In this document: in pieces, positions 29,901 to 38,612 of the stretch
Layout: every line of letters begins with the position of its first letter
Position numbering within the stretch: the first letter of the stretch is position 1
DNA from: Nemertoderma westbladi
Lineage: Eukaryota; Xenacoelomorpha; Nemertodermatida; Nemertodermatidae
NCBI GenBank assembly: GCA_032718475.1
Contig: JAUCBJ010008782.1
Span: forward strand, 1 to 38,612
Reading direction: 5' to 3'
DNA: 38,612 nucleotides
The notes under the pieces: model-generated
The model's input: the letters and a program-made list of their open reading frames with translations, nothing else
Databases searched by the model: none
What the model was told of the DNA's origin: nothing
Program-made: the position numbers and the translations under genes

Positions 29901-32900
29901 ATCTTCAAAGCCAGTGTCCTTTAAGATGCGTCTCAAGAAAGTAATGGGCTGTCCTTCATGCTTATTCACTCCATGAGGCCGCCAAAGAAATTTATTAAAA
30001 ATATTAAGCATTGACTGGTCCTCACGGCGGTGGTAATGTCCTGCAATGCGGAGGCGGCACTGTTCAATTGTCCACCTAGGGGAGAGTAATGAAACAATTC
30101 CAATGTTGTATAGTCTGATTGGAGATTTGTTTAATGTACCTGACACAATGATCCTGGCGTAGCATTCTTGTGAAAGTGCCATCCAAAGATTTAGTATCCT
30201 TTGCAGTTTGAGCCCAGCATGGACTCCCAAGTACTGGTACTACTGCTGCCCTACAGTAAATAATCAAACCTCGAGGTTCCGTTTATTCTATGGGACTTCC
30301 AAATCCTGGGCATAGTATTCAATGCTGTCCATGCCTTCCCCTTACGTTACCGAATGTCTTTACCTGACTTCCGGATCCATACGGCAATCACTACATCTAA
30401 CACTATGATGGTTACATAATTCAATATTTATTCAATAATAGCCAATTAAGTTGATAGGCCAAAAATTTGTTTGAATATAATCAATATTAATCAGCAGCAT
30501 TACTACTATTTAAGGCTACGTACGGATAATGATTTTCAATGCATTCAAATAATAAACATTAGACATTTTAAATTTCATTCATTTTCATGTCGCGTTTATT
30601 TTATGCAAAAGCTGATTGATTATTGGGAACCTATATTACAGAACAATTATTGAACAGCCACTGAATGACAAATGTTCCCCATTTTTCTTGCTATGCTAAA
30701 TTAAAATCGCTTTTTATATGCAAATTGTCCTCCTTTTCATCGATTCAAAGCACCTGTTACCTCCTCTTATTCAACTGTTTCTAGCAAATACCGTTTATGT
30801 TTCCCCAGGAGAACGATCCTATATACTACTACTACTAGGATCGGCATGCTGCATTGCAGCTGCATTTTTAAGAATGCTGTGCCGGATTGTCAACTAAATT
30901 GCACCGCCACAACTCCCTATCACCCATGACATTTGCTAGATCATCCGCATCTTTAAGGCCAGTGTCCTTTAAGATGCGTCTCACGAAAGTCATGGGCTGT
31001 CCACCATGCTTATTCACTCCATGAGGCTGCCAAAGTACAAGATTATGCACTGGCTGGTCCTCACGGCGAAAGCAATGTCCTGCAAAGCGGAGGCGATTTT
31101 GTTCTAGTGTCAAGCTTGGGGGAACCAATGAGACACCTCCAATGTTATATAGTGTCTGCTTTGTACTTGACACAATGAACCCGGCGTAGCATTCTTGTGA
31201 ATGTGCCATCGAGAGATTTGGTGTCCTCGGCAGTTAGAGCCCAGCATGGACTCCCGTAGAGGAGTACTGGAACTACTGCTGCTCTAAATAATCGGACCTT
31301 AAGTTTCCGATTAATTCTAGGTGACTTCCAAATCCTGGAAAGCGATCCTATATCCTATATACGACCCTATACTTGGAGATGAAGTTCGGTCCATAATACG
31401 TTTTGCAGACAAATCGGATAGTTCCCGTCCTCAAGAAAAATAATATTTTCCTTTGAGTTATATCGTGGAATTAGTCTGTTCTCAAGTGCAGTAAAGCTCT
31501 TCAACAGAATATCTTAGCAGCCGGCGCCCTATCCATGCCCAGCGGTGTGGCCGATATATGTATATATGTACAGAATCATGTTTAAACACATCAGAGATCA
31601 TGTAGAGATAATCTTGCGTGGCAACCAGAATGCTTTCCATAAAGGCACATAGGAACCAATTCTGGCACCGAAAAGGATCATTTAAGAACTATAAATGAAG
31701 AGGGACAAGAGATTTGTAGAATCCATTAGACCTTGTTTCCCTGCCTCAAGAACACTCATGTTCAAAATACTCCAATGCTATGGGAATCCCGATGAAGTTT
31801 AGTTTTCAATCTGGTAGTAGAAGCTATTGATCAACAGCGAAACATGTTACAGATTACAATTTTTGCAGATGACGATACTGTTCAGTTGGAGGGATCTTAG
31901 AAATTACTAGATAGCTTTGATGAAGCTGGTTAATGGTAAAAAGTTGAAACTCCGTTTAGTAAACATTGATTCTGACCAGCAATATATAGCGATATAAATT
32001 GTTTATTTCAGACATTATTTATATGGATGGTCTAAAATAGAACTTATACTAATTTGGTCATGGATATGGAGATCGACAGAAGATATATGCATCAGCAAAG
32101 TGAAATGAACTGCTATCATCTCTTACTGCTGAAGTGTCTGTAGATATAAACAAATAATAAATAATGGAAAATAAATTTGGGATTCATGATCACATCCTTT
32201 CAATACATCATCTTTCACTTCATCTACTCTGTCACAAGTAGCCGATCATCACTAGTAATAATAACATGCACCTGATCTTAAACTATCTTGGACATCTCTC
32301 GTGATTACACACTTTCCAAAAGTAAGAGCAATTCTATGACAAAGGGTAACCAAAATACCCTCTAGCCATTATTATCATCATCTAGTAATCAACAACCCAT
32401 GATGCCAATCGTACATTGCATCATCATGCCATTGACCAGTAATGGGTGTAAACGCTATGCCGACAACCGACAACCAACGCCGACAACGATTATTAAAGAT
32501 AATTGATGTTATTTATTAATTAGGGAAAGGAACAGGTTACAGTGGACGGCTATTCTAACCAAAACAATAAGCGAGAGTCTCGAACTCCGGAAACATTTTC
32601 ATATTTTCCATTGTTGGCAGTGGTTGTCGGATGTCGGTTGTCGGAGTAGCGATTACACCCACCAGTAATGCTTTATCATTAGCTCATTTTTGCATTAATC
32701 ATCAATTGAATAACCTAACTCATCAACCATCTATTAAATAGCACTTTATTCTCAGATTTGCACCTGATTCTTACCTGATCAAATATGAAAGCTCCCAACC
32801 CGAAGCCTCCGACCACCAACCCAACAGCTAAACCCTTACTCTGTGGCATCCATCTCATATTGCAGACTAAAGTTGGAAGATAAATAAAACTAACAGAAAC

Positions 32901-34520
32901 ACCGAATAATGCCCCATAGGTAACAATTACCACATAAAAGGACCACTGAATAGCGAAATATGTGAATAACACGCCCGAGCTGTAATAAAAATAATTATGA
33001 AATGTGTTTACAATGTATTTACTTGAATACGATTATATAATTGTTGACATCATTTATTTTTAAATTTAAACAATTCATTAAATACTTCAAAAAGTTCAGT
33101 TCAGCGTCCTTTCCACTCTCAACTACCCACCCCACAAATTGTTAAATTGGTAAAAAAATTATTTGGTCTAGTGTCAATTAAGGGAAAGGAGCAGGTTACA
33201 GTGCTGTGTAGGTTTTAACCAAATAATAAATTACTTGATCGATTAAACCCAATAACGTTGGTATAGTATATTTCTCGTTACAATTCGGTGGAAATTAACG
33301 CAGGGAAAATCTTTGTGGAAAATCAGTTAAAAACTAAAAGGAGTGTTCAACCTTGAAAATAAGAGTTGCTGCCTCCCATCCCATTCTGGGTAACAGCAAA
33401 GAGATGAGAGCTGGTTTTGTGATTCAGGCAGGTAACGAATGAATTTCAACACCTAATTGGAATGTATTTATTATATAATCTACTCTGCAATAGTCGTGAC
33501 AGATATTAAAATTTTGTAATATATAATATTCTTCACATGCTCCGCTGTGAACACCAGAACTCCTCACGAAGCAATGTGTATATTGAATAAAGTTTATCTG
33601 TGACTGGTAAACCTTGGGTATTCTTACAAGGAAGGAACATGTTTTATCCCTTATTTTTATTCGGTAAACGTCTTGACTTCAATAATAAAAAAATTAGCAT
33701 ACATTACATGGAAAACTAACAGTGGGTATGTACTGTACATCAAGACGACAGGAAGTCTGTGTTATTTGCATTCCAACTACGGATGGACACAACTGTTGCT
33801 ATTCCTAGCCATCCCTCGGATAATTGAGCACTTAGTATGTAACTATTTACACCACCCTGTGAAACTATTAGCAAAACAACAATGTTAATTAATTATTTGT
33901 CAGGAAGTATTCCCCTATTTCCTGCGTAGGTTCATATAGACAATGTGGAACGATGCCAAATACAATAAGAAGCACAGCTTTCAACGATCTTACCTGGTAA
34001 ATAATGTACCAATGAAACACGTGAGACGAATACCACGCCGTTGATGCAGCATAGCCCCCAAATACATCGTTAGCGCATTGCAAGTCACAAACATACTTGG
34101 TATCCAAATCATATAAGAACTGTCCAAATTCGATCCGATAGAGGTATTAGCGCGCAGATAGGAAGCCATATAAGGAGAAAGGTTTTGGAAGGTATAGAAT
34201 GTTCCTATTGTTAGATTCATTGTAAAGGCACCTATAATTGATGCAAACTTTCTTAACATCAACGGTTTAAATCTTCGGTAAGGACTATTCTTTATAGCCG
34301 TCCTGTTAGCCTCATCATCTATTTCTATAGCTTCATCATTTGCTATAACATCGTTGTTTATTGAATGTCTTCTTGAGGGTTGATCCAAAGATGTTGAGTT
34401 GACGCTTTTAGAACTATTGTTTGTTGTTGGTACGTTAGTTTCATTTAATTGTTGATCTGGCATTAGTTCTGATCGCGTGTCCATATCTCTCAATAATGTA
34501 TGCAGTTGGTCGTTTTGCAT
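26934..34520 (-). CDS. Major facilitator superfamily transporter, oxalate:formate antiporter-like, five exons
   Basis: The exons, in transcript order, are 34520-33994, 32979-32775, 28836-28336, 27955-27811 and 27121-26934. All introns are GT-AG (donors GTAAGA, GTAAGA, GTAAGT, GTTTGT; acceptors TACAG, TTGCAG, TTTAG, TGTAG) and the phases match, giving about 521 residues. The start is the ATG at 34520; an in-frame TTG lies five codons upstream. After a hydrophilic N-terminus of about 85 residues, exon 1 carries a first membrane segment with GTFYTFQNLSPYM, as in oxalate:formate antiporter-like MFS proteins, and a second one ending LHQRRGIR. Exon 2 has two more segments and KGLAVGLVVGGFGLGAFIFDQ. 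Exon 3 has a loop, then RVPILFLLLGGIYTGIQ and further segments. Exon 4 has TFSGTFSLFPATTAKAFGI. Exon 5 has the last two segments and a TAA. The substrate is unknown, probably a small monocarboxylate or dicarboxylate at a membrane. No defect was seen. Confidence 0.88.
27465..27560 (+). other. Possible tRNA-derived SINE head in the last MFS intron
   Basis: GCTGTGGCCGCCTGGTTAAG resembles the 5' part of a tRNA with an A box (compare TGGCCGAGTGGTTAAGG of Ser/Leu tRNAs). A convincing B box was not found downstream, so this is only a possibility. Confidence 0.2.
28917..28962 (-). mobile_element. LINE 3' tail fragment with (TAG)n end, inside MFS intron 2
   Basis: On the minus strand ATGCATCTGCAATGCAGCAT is followed by AACGATAGTAGTAGTAGTAG, the same tail as the other copies. 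It lies about 80 bp upstream of the acceptor of MFS exon 3. Only the tail remains. Confidence 0.6.
28970..29405. mobile_element. Foldback element of about 435 bp in MFS intron 2
   Basis: The left arm (about 28,972-29,145) and right arm (about 29,230-29,405) are inverted copies. ATAAAATATAAAGTAATAGG faces CCTATTACTTTATATTTTAT, and AAGTAAAATTAATTGGAAAC faces GTTTCCAATTAATTTTACTT. The arms total about 180-190 bp each with moderate divergence, around a loop of under 100 bp. No clear target duplication was seen. Confidence 0.8.
29625..29800. repeat. Truncated second copy of the foldback sequence
   Basis: CCAATGTGATAATTTTACTT, the GACTACTTACGGTTGAACAG word and TTTCCAATTAATTTTTACCT repeat, in inverted order relative to 29,085-29,225, the arm and loop of the foldback element. 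It abuts LINE copy 1 at about 29,810. Confidence 0.7.
29810..30310 (-). pseudogene. LINE copy 1: C-terminal end of a non-LTR reverse transcriptase protein, frameshifted
   Basis: Minus-strand frames contain GSPCWAQTAKDTKSLDGTF, RLRIAGHYHRREDQSM, RRILKDTGFEDSYDLAN and GDRELWRRNFV, the typical C-terminus of invertebrate LINE ORF2 proteins (LRFAGHC.RR.D.P and L..D.GL...DL...M.DRE.WR). Similarity starts at CCAGGATTTGG near 30,310 and ends near the stop at 29,802. The (TAG)n tail is absent here. Lower identity to copies 2 and 3 than they have to each other suggests it is the oldest of the three. Confidence 0.75.
30825..31342 (-). mobile_element. LINE copy 2: 5'-truncated 3' end with (TAG)n tail and target duplication
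   Basis: It encodes (frameshifted) the same C-terminal blocks: RLRFAGHCFRREDQPVHNLV, RRILKDTGLKDADDLANVMG and DRELWRCNLVD. The 3' tail is ATGCAGCTGCAATGCAGCAT followed by GCCGATCC and TAG repeats. CGATCCTATAT occurs at both ends (30814-30824 and 31343-31353), an 11-bp target-site duplication that marks a 5'-truncated insertion of about 0.5 kb. It lies in MFS intron 2. Confidence 0.8.
31395..32115 (+). pseudogene. Non-LTR reverse transcriptase fragment, plus strand, degenerate
   Basis: Reading across several frameshifts and stops gives the ordered blocks of a LINE reverse transcriptase. These are TNRIVPVLKKNN (near 31,425), YRGISLFSSAVKLFNRI (near 31,460), HIRDHVEIILRGNQNAFHKG (near 31,590), FKILQCYGNP (near 31,765), and the catalytic-site block ITIFADDDTVQLEGS (near 31,855). 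A weak STEDICIS block follows near 32,070. The first block resembles TNKLVPVPKKGN at 38,550-38,590, so it is probably the same LINE family. It lies head-to-head with LINE copy 2 and in reverse orientation to the MFS gene. Confidence 0.7.
32444..32660. mobile_element. 217-bp non-autonomous DNA element with 9-bp target duplication
   Basis: The termini GGGTGTAAACGCTATGCCGA and (reverse complement of the right end) GGGTGTAATCGCTACTCCGA form inverted repeats of about 45 bp rich in CCGACAACC. It is flanked by direct repeats ACCAGTAAT at 32435-32443 and 32661-32669. A 9-bp duplication would fit Mutator-like or Merlin-type elements; the family is not assigned. It lies in MFS intron 2, and internal words recur near 33,175-33,240. 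Confidence 0.88.
32980..33993. other. MFS intron 1
   Basis: A GT-AG intron of 1,014 bp on the minus strand. It contains GGGAAAGGAGCAGGTTACAG near 33,181, related to the interior of the 217-bp element at 32,444, and otherwise no recognisable feature. Confidence 0.7.
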
Positions 34521-34559
34521 TATAAGCAAGGTCAAAGTAAATTAACAATTTTCACATTA

Positions 34560-35480
34560 TTAATTAATAAATTATAAATTTCGGTGGCAAGCGTATTAAT
34601 TGAAATGTTTTATGTCAGTTCATTGTTGCGCCTATGATCAATATAAATATAAGTATGAACGTTTATAACTCACTTTGTTGCTAAAACTAATTGACTGGAC
34701 TTTGATGCTTGGCTCATATAATTATGATAACATAAAACCAATTGGTTAGAGTTATGTTATCTAACAAATAAAATGGCCTTGTTGACATGCAAATCAAATG
34801 GTTGAAATATAATTTTATTTCTTTACTTGATTTGTACGGATAAATCTATATGGTGGGACATAATGAAAGAGGTTTGACAAGCCAGGGAAACAATTCAATG
34901 TATGCAGTGTTTGCTGAAATCGATTTTTTGGCTTTAATATCCAGGTTTGGTTCATACATTCGAAAAAACCGTGGGTCAAATTTAGTTAATATTTGTTGAA
35001 TTGCGCCGGCTTCCAAAAACTTACTTGTGTCATTAATTAAAATTTGACTCAGGATTTAATGGATTGTCCACAATGATGCTTAGAGCGCATCTACCTTGAA
35101 ATGTCAACTGAGTGTAATGCATTTACAGCGAGGCTAACTCAATGAGGCAAACTGTTAGAAGTCATGAAGTCTAGAGATGTTATGTCATGGCTCACTTGCC
35201 CTGGTCACCATGGTGCAAGTAAATCTAGTACGACTCAATCGGCATGTGTGTGCTTTGGATGACCAACTATGCAACTTTATGCAAATCTATTTCGACTGAG
35301 GACATTCAGTAGGACTGTGTGTGTAGATAGAGTTGCATCCAACCTGAAACACTCTCGACAGCAGGTTATATGTTGTTTTGGGTACTGATGTTGAAGAGTA
35401 CCTACTCTGATTGCGATGATTTCCACCAAATTTATTGAAAACTGAAATAATTTATACAACAATGATATCTTTATTTATAA
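34560..35480. other. Upstream region of the MFS gene, nothing else recognised
   Basis: This is presumably the promoter and 5' untranslated region of the minus-strand transporter. No TATA-like element or other site could be supported. Small reading frames here have no recognisable motif. Confidence 0.4.
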
Positions 35481-35489
35481 TAGTAAGTA

Positions 35490-35800
35490 AAGCGTATTAT
35501 TCAAGGGGATTGTTTTCGCTGAACTTCTCCCTAATGTTTATAACTGCCTGACCTTGAAGATGTTCCATGTGCTAATCTACTCTGAAATTATTTTCCTTAG
35601 CAGATGATGTAATATTATATTCAAACAACTTAGACATCCAAAAAGGCCTCGATGAATTGTATAAAAGGTGAATGAGGACCTCAATGGATGTAAACATCAA
35701 GACAATTAAAGTTCTAAAATTTAGAACTGAAGGTAGGTTAGCATACAACAAAGATTTATATTACAATGGGAAAAATCTTATTGAATTATGTAAAATGTTC
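35490..35800 (+). pseudogene. Non-LTR reverse transcriptase fragment around the catalytic motif, plus strand
   Basis: From about 35,585 the frame reads FSLADDVILYSNN followed by IQKGLDELYKR, a stop, and then words resembling the following palm block (DVNIKTIKVLKF, YYNGKNLIELCKMF). This matches the (Y/F)ADD region and the downstream KTK..VF...GR and Y.G..IE..... blocks of LINE reverse transcriptases. Upstream of it FRLNFSLMF resembles the LSPTLFN block. Stops and frameshifts mark it as dead. Confidence 0.65.
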
Positions 35801-35810
35801 TGTAAAATGT

Positions 35811-37144
35811 AATCTCAAACATATGGTCAACCATTTCTGCAAAAACATCGATATCTTCCCCCAATATAAAGGCTTCCCTCCATGCAGATTTGTTACCAGT
35901 TATCTCTTCGATTAGACCACACTGGCCCAATCCTTCTCTAAATCTTTAATATAAAATAAGTATATATTAGAAATTAAGTTTGGAACTTCGAGCAGCACGT
36001 GAACGACTAAGCTAGTTTGTATCTAGTTTGGGACTTAGAGCAGCACATGAACAACTAGGTAACTGGCTATTTAGTTTTGAACTTCGTGTAGAAATGGATC
36101 AATAGAAGTTGAAAATACAATGTATTATTTATTTATTTATTTTATTTAAACTTTTGACTGACAAACAGACAGATAAATAGACGGACCATTAAGGTACCCT
36201 TTCGCTTGCACTACCACACATTTACATGTAGAATGTACATAAATACAACTTAGTGTTCAACAGCAGTGCGAATCCTATCAGTGACCAGAAACTTGCACAG
36301 TCCAGCTACGAGAGATCCTTTGGTTTTCATTGCTATTGAAAGAGTAAAACACCGCCAGTGATATTACTTCGCTTGCTGTTTCAACTGCCGAGTGAAAATC
36401 ATCTTCTGTGGCGCAATTCTCGATCTGTTTTTGACTTAAAAACAAATATATTTGGTAAATATATGAAATTAATCTATGAGTGCGAGCGAGTGGATATCAT
36501 ATTAATATTAAATTACTAATTTAATAAAACACTAACATTTCGAACTTGAAGCTGGAGATCTAAATCCTGTATATCGCTTATAGTGGGTTGAACTCCATCT
36601 ACACCATCACAGATCATATAGTTTCTGGTCTATAGAATAATGAAGAATCGCGAATTACTGCAGTGGCAAGCCGCATGAACTCCCGACTCGTTCCACCCTG
36701 GTCTATACCCTCTTCATCATCAAACTTAACATATATCTTGTGATCAACGTTAAACATCCTGCAGTCAAAATTTCTATAAGCGCCCTATAACACGTCATCG
36801 CGGACTACATTGATTTTATTGAATTTTCCAGCATCTTCATCGTCGTAAGTTTTGGTTAAACGGGTGAAAATCTCAAATAGGGTTTCAGGGCGTGGTGGGT
36901 GACTTGCTGTATTGGGTGCCTGTGACGGAACCGGCGCCGATGGCATGTGATCAACGTAATCAGAGGTCAGTGGATCCTGAACTTCTGGTTCTGATGATTT
37001 CGGTACCGGTATTTCAATCACATCATTAAATATACTGGTATATTGTTGAGCGTGAGCGGGATAGGGTTGGTCAGTATCAGAAATATCCAGCAACTGGATG
37101 TGAATAGCTCTATTGCCTGGATACAATGATTTTAAAGTAAGACC
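35811..37144 (-). pseudogene. HECT-domain E3 ubiquitin ligase pseudogene (G2E3-like)
   Basis: HECT blocks follow in order on the minus strand. 37144-36614: a Pro-rich linker, LFEIFTRL, NKINVVRDDVL, a TAG stop at 36785-36787, then in the same frame NVDHKIYVKFDDEEGIDQGG and TSREFMRL. 36620-36537, in another frame: ICDGVDGVQPTISDIQDLDL, then a GTTAGT donor. 36424-36253: IENCATEDDFHSAVETASEV, then after a shift KGSLVAGLCKFLVTDRIRTA. 35943-35811: FREGLGQCGLIEEITGNKSA to DHMFEI. This order matches HECT proteins of the G2E3-like type. Some 40 residues are missing between the first two blocks. The catalytic-cysteine C-lobe was not found. A stop, frameshifts and a lost splice site argue against function. 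LINE copy 3 has inserted at its upstream edge. Confidence 0.72.
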
Positions 37145-37154
37145 ATCAAATTCA

Positions 37155-37590
37155 ACTACTACTAGTATCGGCATGCCGCATTGCAGCTGCATTTTTAAGA
37201 ATGCTGTGCCGGCTTATCGACAAAATTGCACCGCCACAACTCCCTATCACCCATGACATTTGCTAGATCATCCGCATCTTCAAGGCCAGTGTCCTTTAAG
37301 ATGCGTCTCAAGAAAGTCATGGGCTGTCCACCATGCCTATTCACTCCATGAGGCTGCCAAAGTACAAGATTATGCACTGGCTGGTCCTCACGGCGAAAGC
37401 AATGTCCTGCAAAGCGGAGGCGATTTTGTTCTAGTGTCAAGCTTGGGGGAACCAATGAGACACCTCCAATGTTACATAGTGTCTGGTTGGAGATGTGTGC
37501 ATTGTACTTGACACAATGAACCCGGCGTAGCATTCTTTTGAATATGCCATCCAGAGATTTGGTGTCCTCAGCAGTTAGAGCCCAGCAAAC
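37155..37590 (-). mobile_element. LINE copy 3: 5'-truncated 3' end with (TAG)n tail
   Basis: The minus-strand frame reads CWALTAEDTKSLDGIFKRML, RLRFAGHCFRREDQPVHNLV, RRILKDTGLEDADDLANVMG and DRELWRCNFVD, then a tail with GCAGCTGCAATGCGGCATGC, CGATAC and TAGTAGTAG. This copy is less damaged than copies 1 and 2: the C-terminal frame (37195-37653) is open. Imperfect 13-bp flanks ATCAAATTCAACT (37145-37157) and ATCGAACTCAACT (37643-37655) could be a target duplication. Confidence 0.78.
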
Positions 37591-37642
37591 CAGAAAAACC
37601 AGTTTAAATGATAGAAACAATTGATATGTCCAGTCCATGCCA

Positions 37643-38612
37643 ATCGAACTCAACTTTATTACAACCAGTAGGATGGGAACGACCCATAATGTTCATTATG
37701 TCTTGATCCAGACACTACGATCCTTCTCCAGTGATCACCGCCTTATTGTGGCCAAGGTAAGACTAAGACGAAATCTGCCTTGCCGCAGCATGACTGGTCC
37801 TCTCTGTTGCAACAGCCAAGTGTGAGATCCAGCTTCACACTACAGCTGAGCAACAGGTATGAGGCTCTTGCCTCTGAGGCGGCAGATCACTGTGAGGGCT
37901 ATACTGCCTTCACAGAGGCAGTTAAGTTAGCAGCTGCAGAAACAGTTCCTGTATACCCTCGAAACAGGAAACGGGCCCCCTGGACTGACAACAAAATTCA
38001 GAAGTGCCGAAATGACCTCTACAAGGTGCAGAAAGAGTCCCGACTCAAACAGACTACAGCGGCCAAGAATGCAGTTAAGGCTGCATCTAGGTCCCTGAAC
38101 AGGCAGGCAGTACTCTGTTAATTTACAGGAGCTAATAAACCAACAGGTTGATGCCATCAATGATGCTGACGACAGCAGGCAATCATCCCAGGCATGGAGA
38201 TCAATCAACTTGCTTGCTGGTCGAAAAAGCCAACCAACCACCAAGGTTAAGGCTGAATCACCAGCCGATCGCCTCAATGGTGGGAGGCCCACTTTGAAAA
38301 GCTCCTCAATAATGACAGGGTATTGCCTGATAACTTTATAGAAGTAAAAGTGTCTGAGTCTGTACTCCCAGATATTCCCATTGGTGATATCTCCTTTGCA
38401 GAAGTGAAGGCTGCTGCAAAGAGCCTTAAGACCAATCGTGCCAGTGGAGTAGATGGTGTTCCCCCTGAGTGAATACCTGAGTGTTTAAAGCTCATCTATC
38501 CCATCATAGTAGACATGTACCGTACAACAAGAGTCCCACAAGAAATGAAAACAAATAAGTTGGTGCCAGTTCCCAAGAAGGGCAACCTAACACTCTGGTT
38601 CTTTTCGGGGAA
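37643..38612 (+). pseudogene. LINE endonuclease-end to reverse-transcriptase-start fragment, plus strand, runs off the window
   Basis: The order of blocks is that of a non-LTR retrotransposon ORF2. RSFSSDHRLIVAKVRLR (near 37,705-37,770) is the SDH motif closing the APE endonuclease. After a frameshift come HDWSSLLQQPSVRSSFTLQL, TVPVYPRNRKRAPWTDNKIQ and a stop near 38,120. The linker with AWRSINLLAGRKSQPTTKV follows, then FAEVKAAAKSLKTNRASGVD, an in-frame TGA near 38,470, and KTNKLVPVPKKGN at the reverse transcriptase entry. Gene decay is clear. The element continues past the window end. It lies head-to-head with LINE copy 3. Confidence 0.75.

Overview
The window looks like transposon-rich nuclear DNA from a metazoan, most plausibly a marine invertebrate. 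The basis is GT-AG spliced genes, a long intron full of repeats, and co-occurring animal element types: P/THAP, BEL/Pao, hAT, and non-LTR retrotransposons of at least two kinds. The species cannot be named from sequence alone. No bacterial operon, CRISPR array, tRNA or rRNA gene was recognised.

Layout. 1-3.8 kb: a spliced hAT-type transposase gene on the plus strand, its upstream exon missing and a perfect 43-bp palindrome at its 3' end. 4.8-5.2 kb: a decayed CR1/L2-like reverse transcriptase fragment. 5.9-7.4 kb: a 33-bp minisatellite with E-box palindromes. 7.26-11.70 kb: copy A of a 1.77-kb non-coding segment, split by a P-type (THAP) transposon with an 8-bp target duplication. 11.7-13.7 kb: an unrecognised broken reading frame. 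14.98-19.28 kb: an uninterrupted 1,430-codon BEL/Pao Gag-protease frame that has lost reverse transcriptase, RNase H and the integrase core. 19.53-23.22 kb: a complete-looking DNA transposon of unassigned superfamily with an intact 769-codon transposase. 24.09-26.83 kb: copy B of the duplicated segment, lacking the P element (an empty site) but carrying its own 973-bp foldback insertion.

26.93-34.52 kb: the one apparently intact host gene, a five-exon major facilitator transporter (oxalate:formate antiporter-like) on the minus strand. Its 3.9-kb second intron holds LINE fragments, a foldback element and a 217-bp element with 9-bp target duplications. 35.6-35.8 kb: another reverse transcriptase fragment. 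35.8-37.2 kb: a HECT E3 ligase pseudogene (G2E3-like) on the minus strand. 37.15-38.6 kb: LINE fragments in head-to-head orientation, running off the window.

The elements allow some relative dating. Copies A and B agree in length once insertions are removed and showed only a few substitutions by eye, so the P element and the foldback element probably inserted after the duplication. The P element's coding region is broken, so it was probably mobilised by a transposase made elsewhere. The strongest leads are the unassigned transposon, a 13-bp motif it shares with the P-type element, the filled/empty P site pair, and the frame-preserving deletion in the BEL element.
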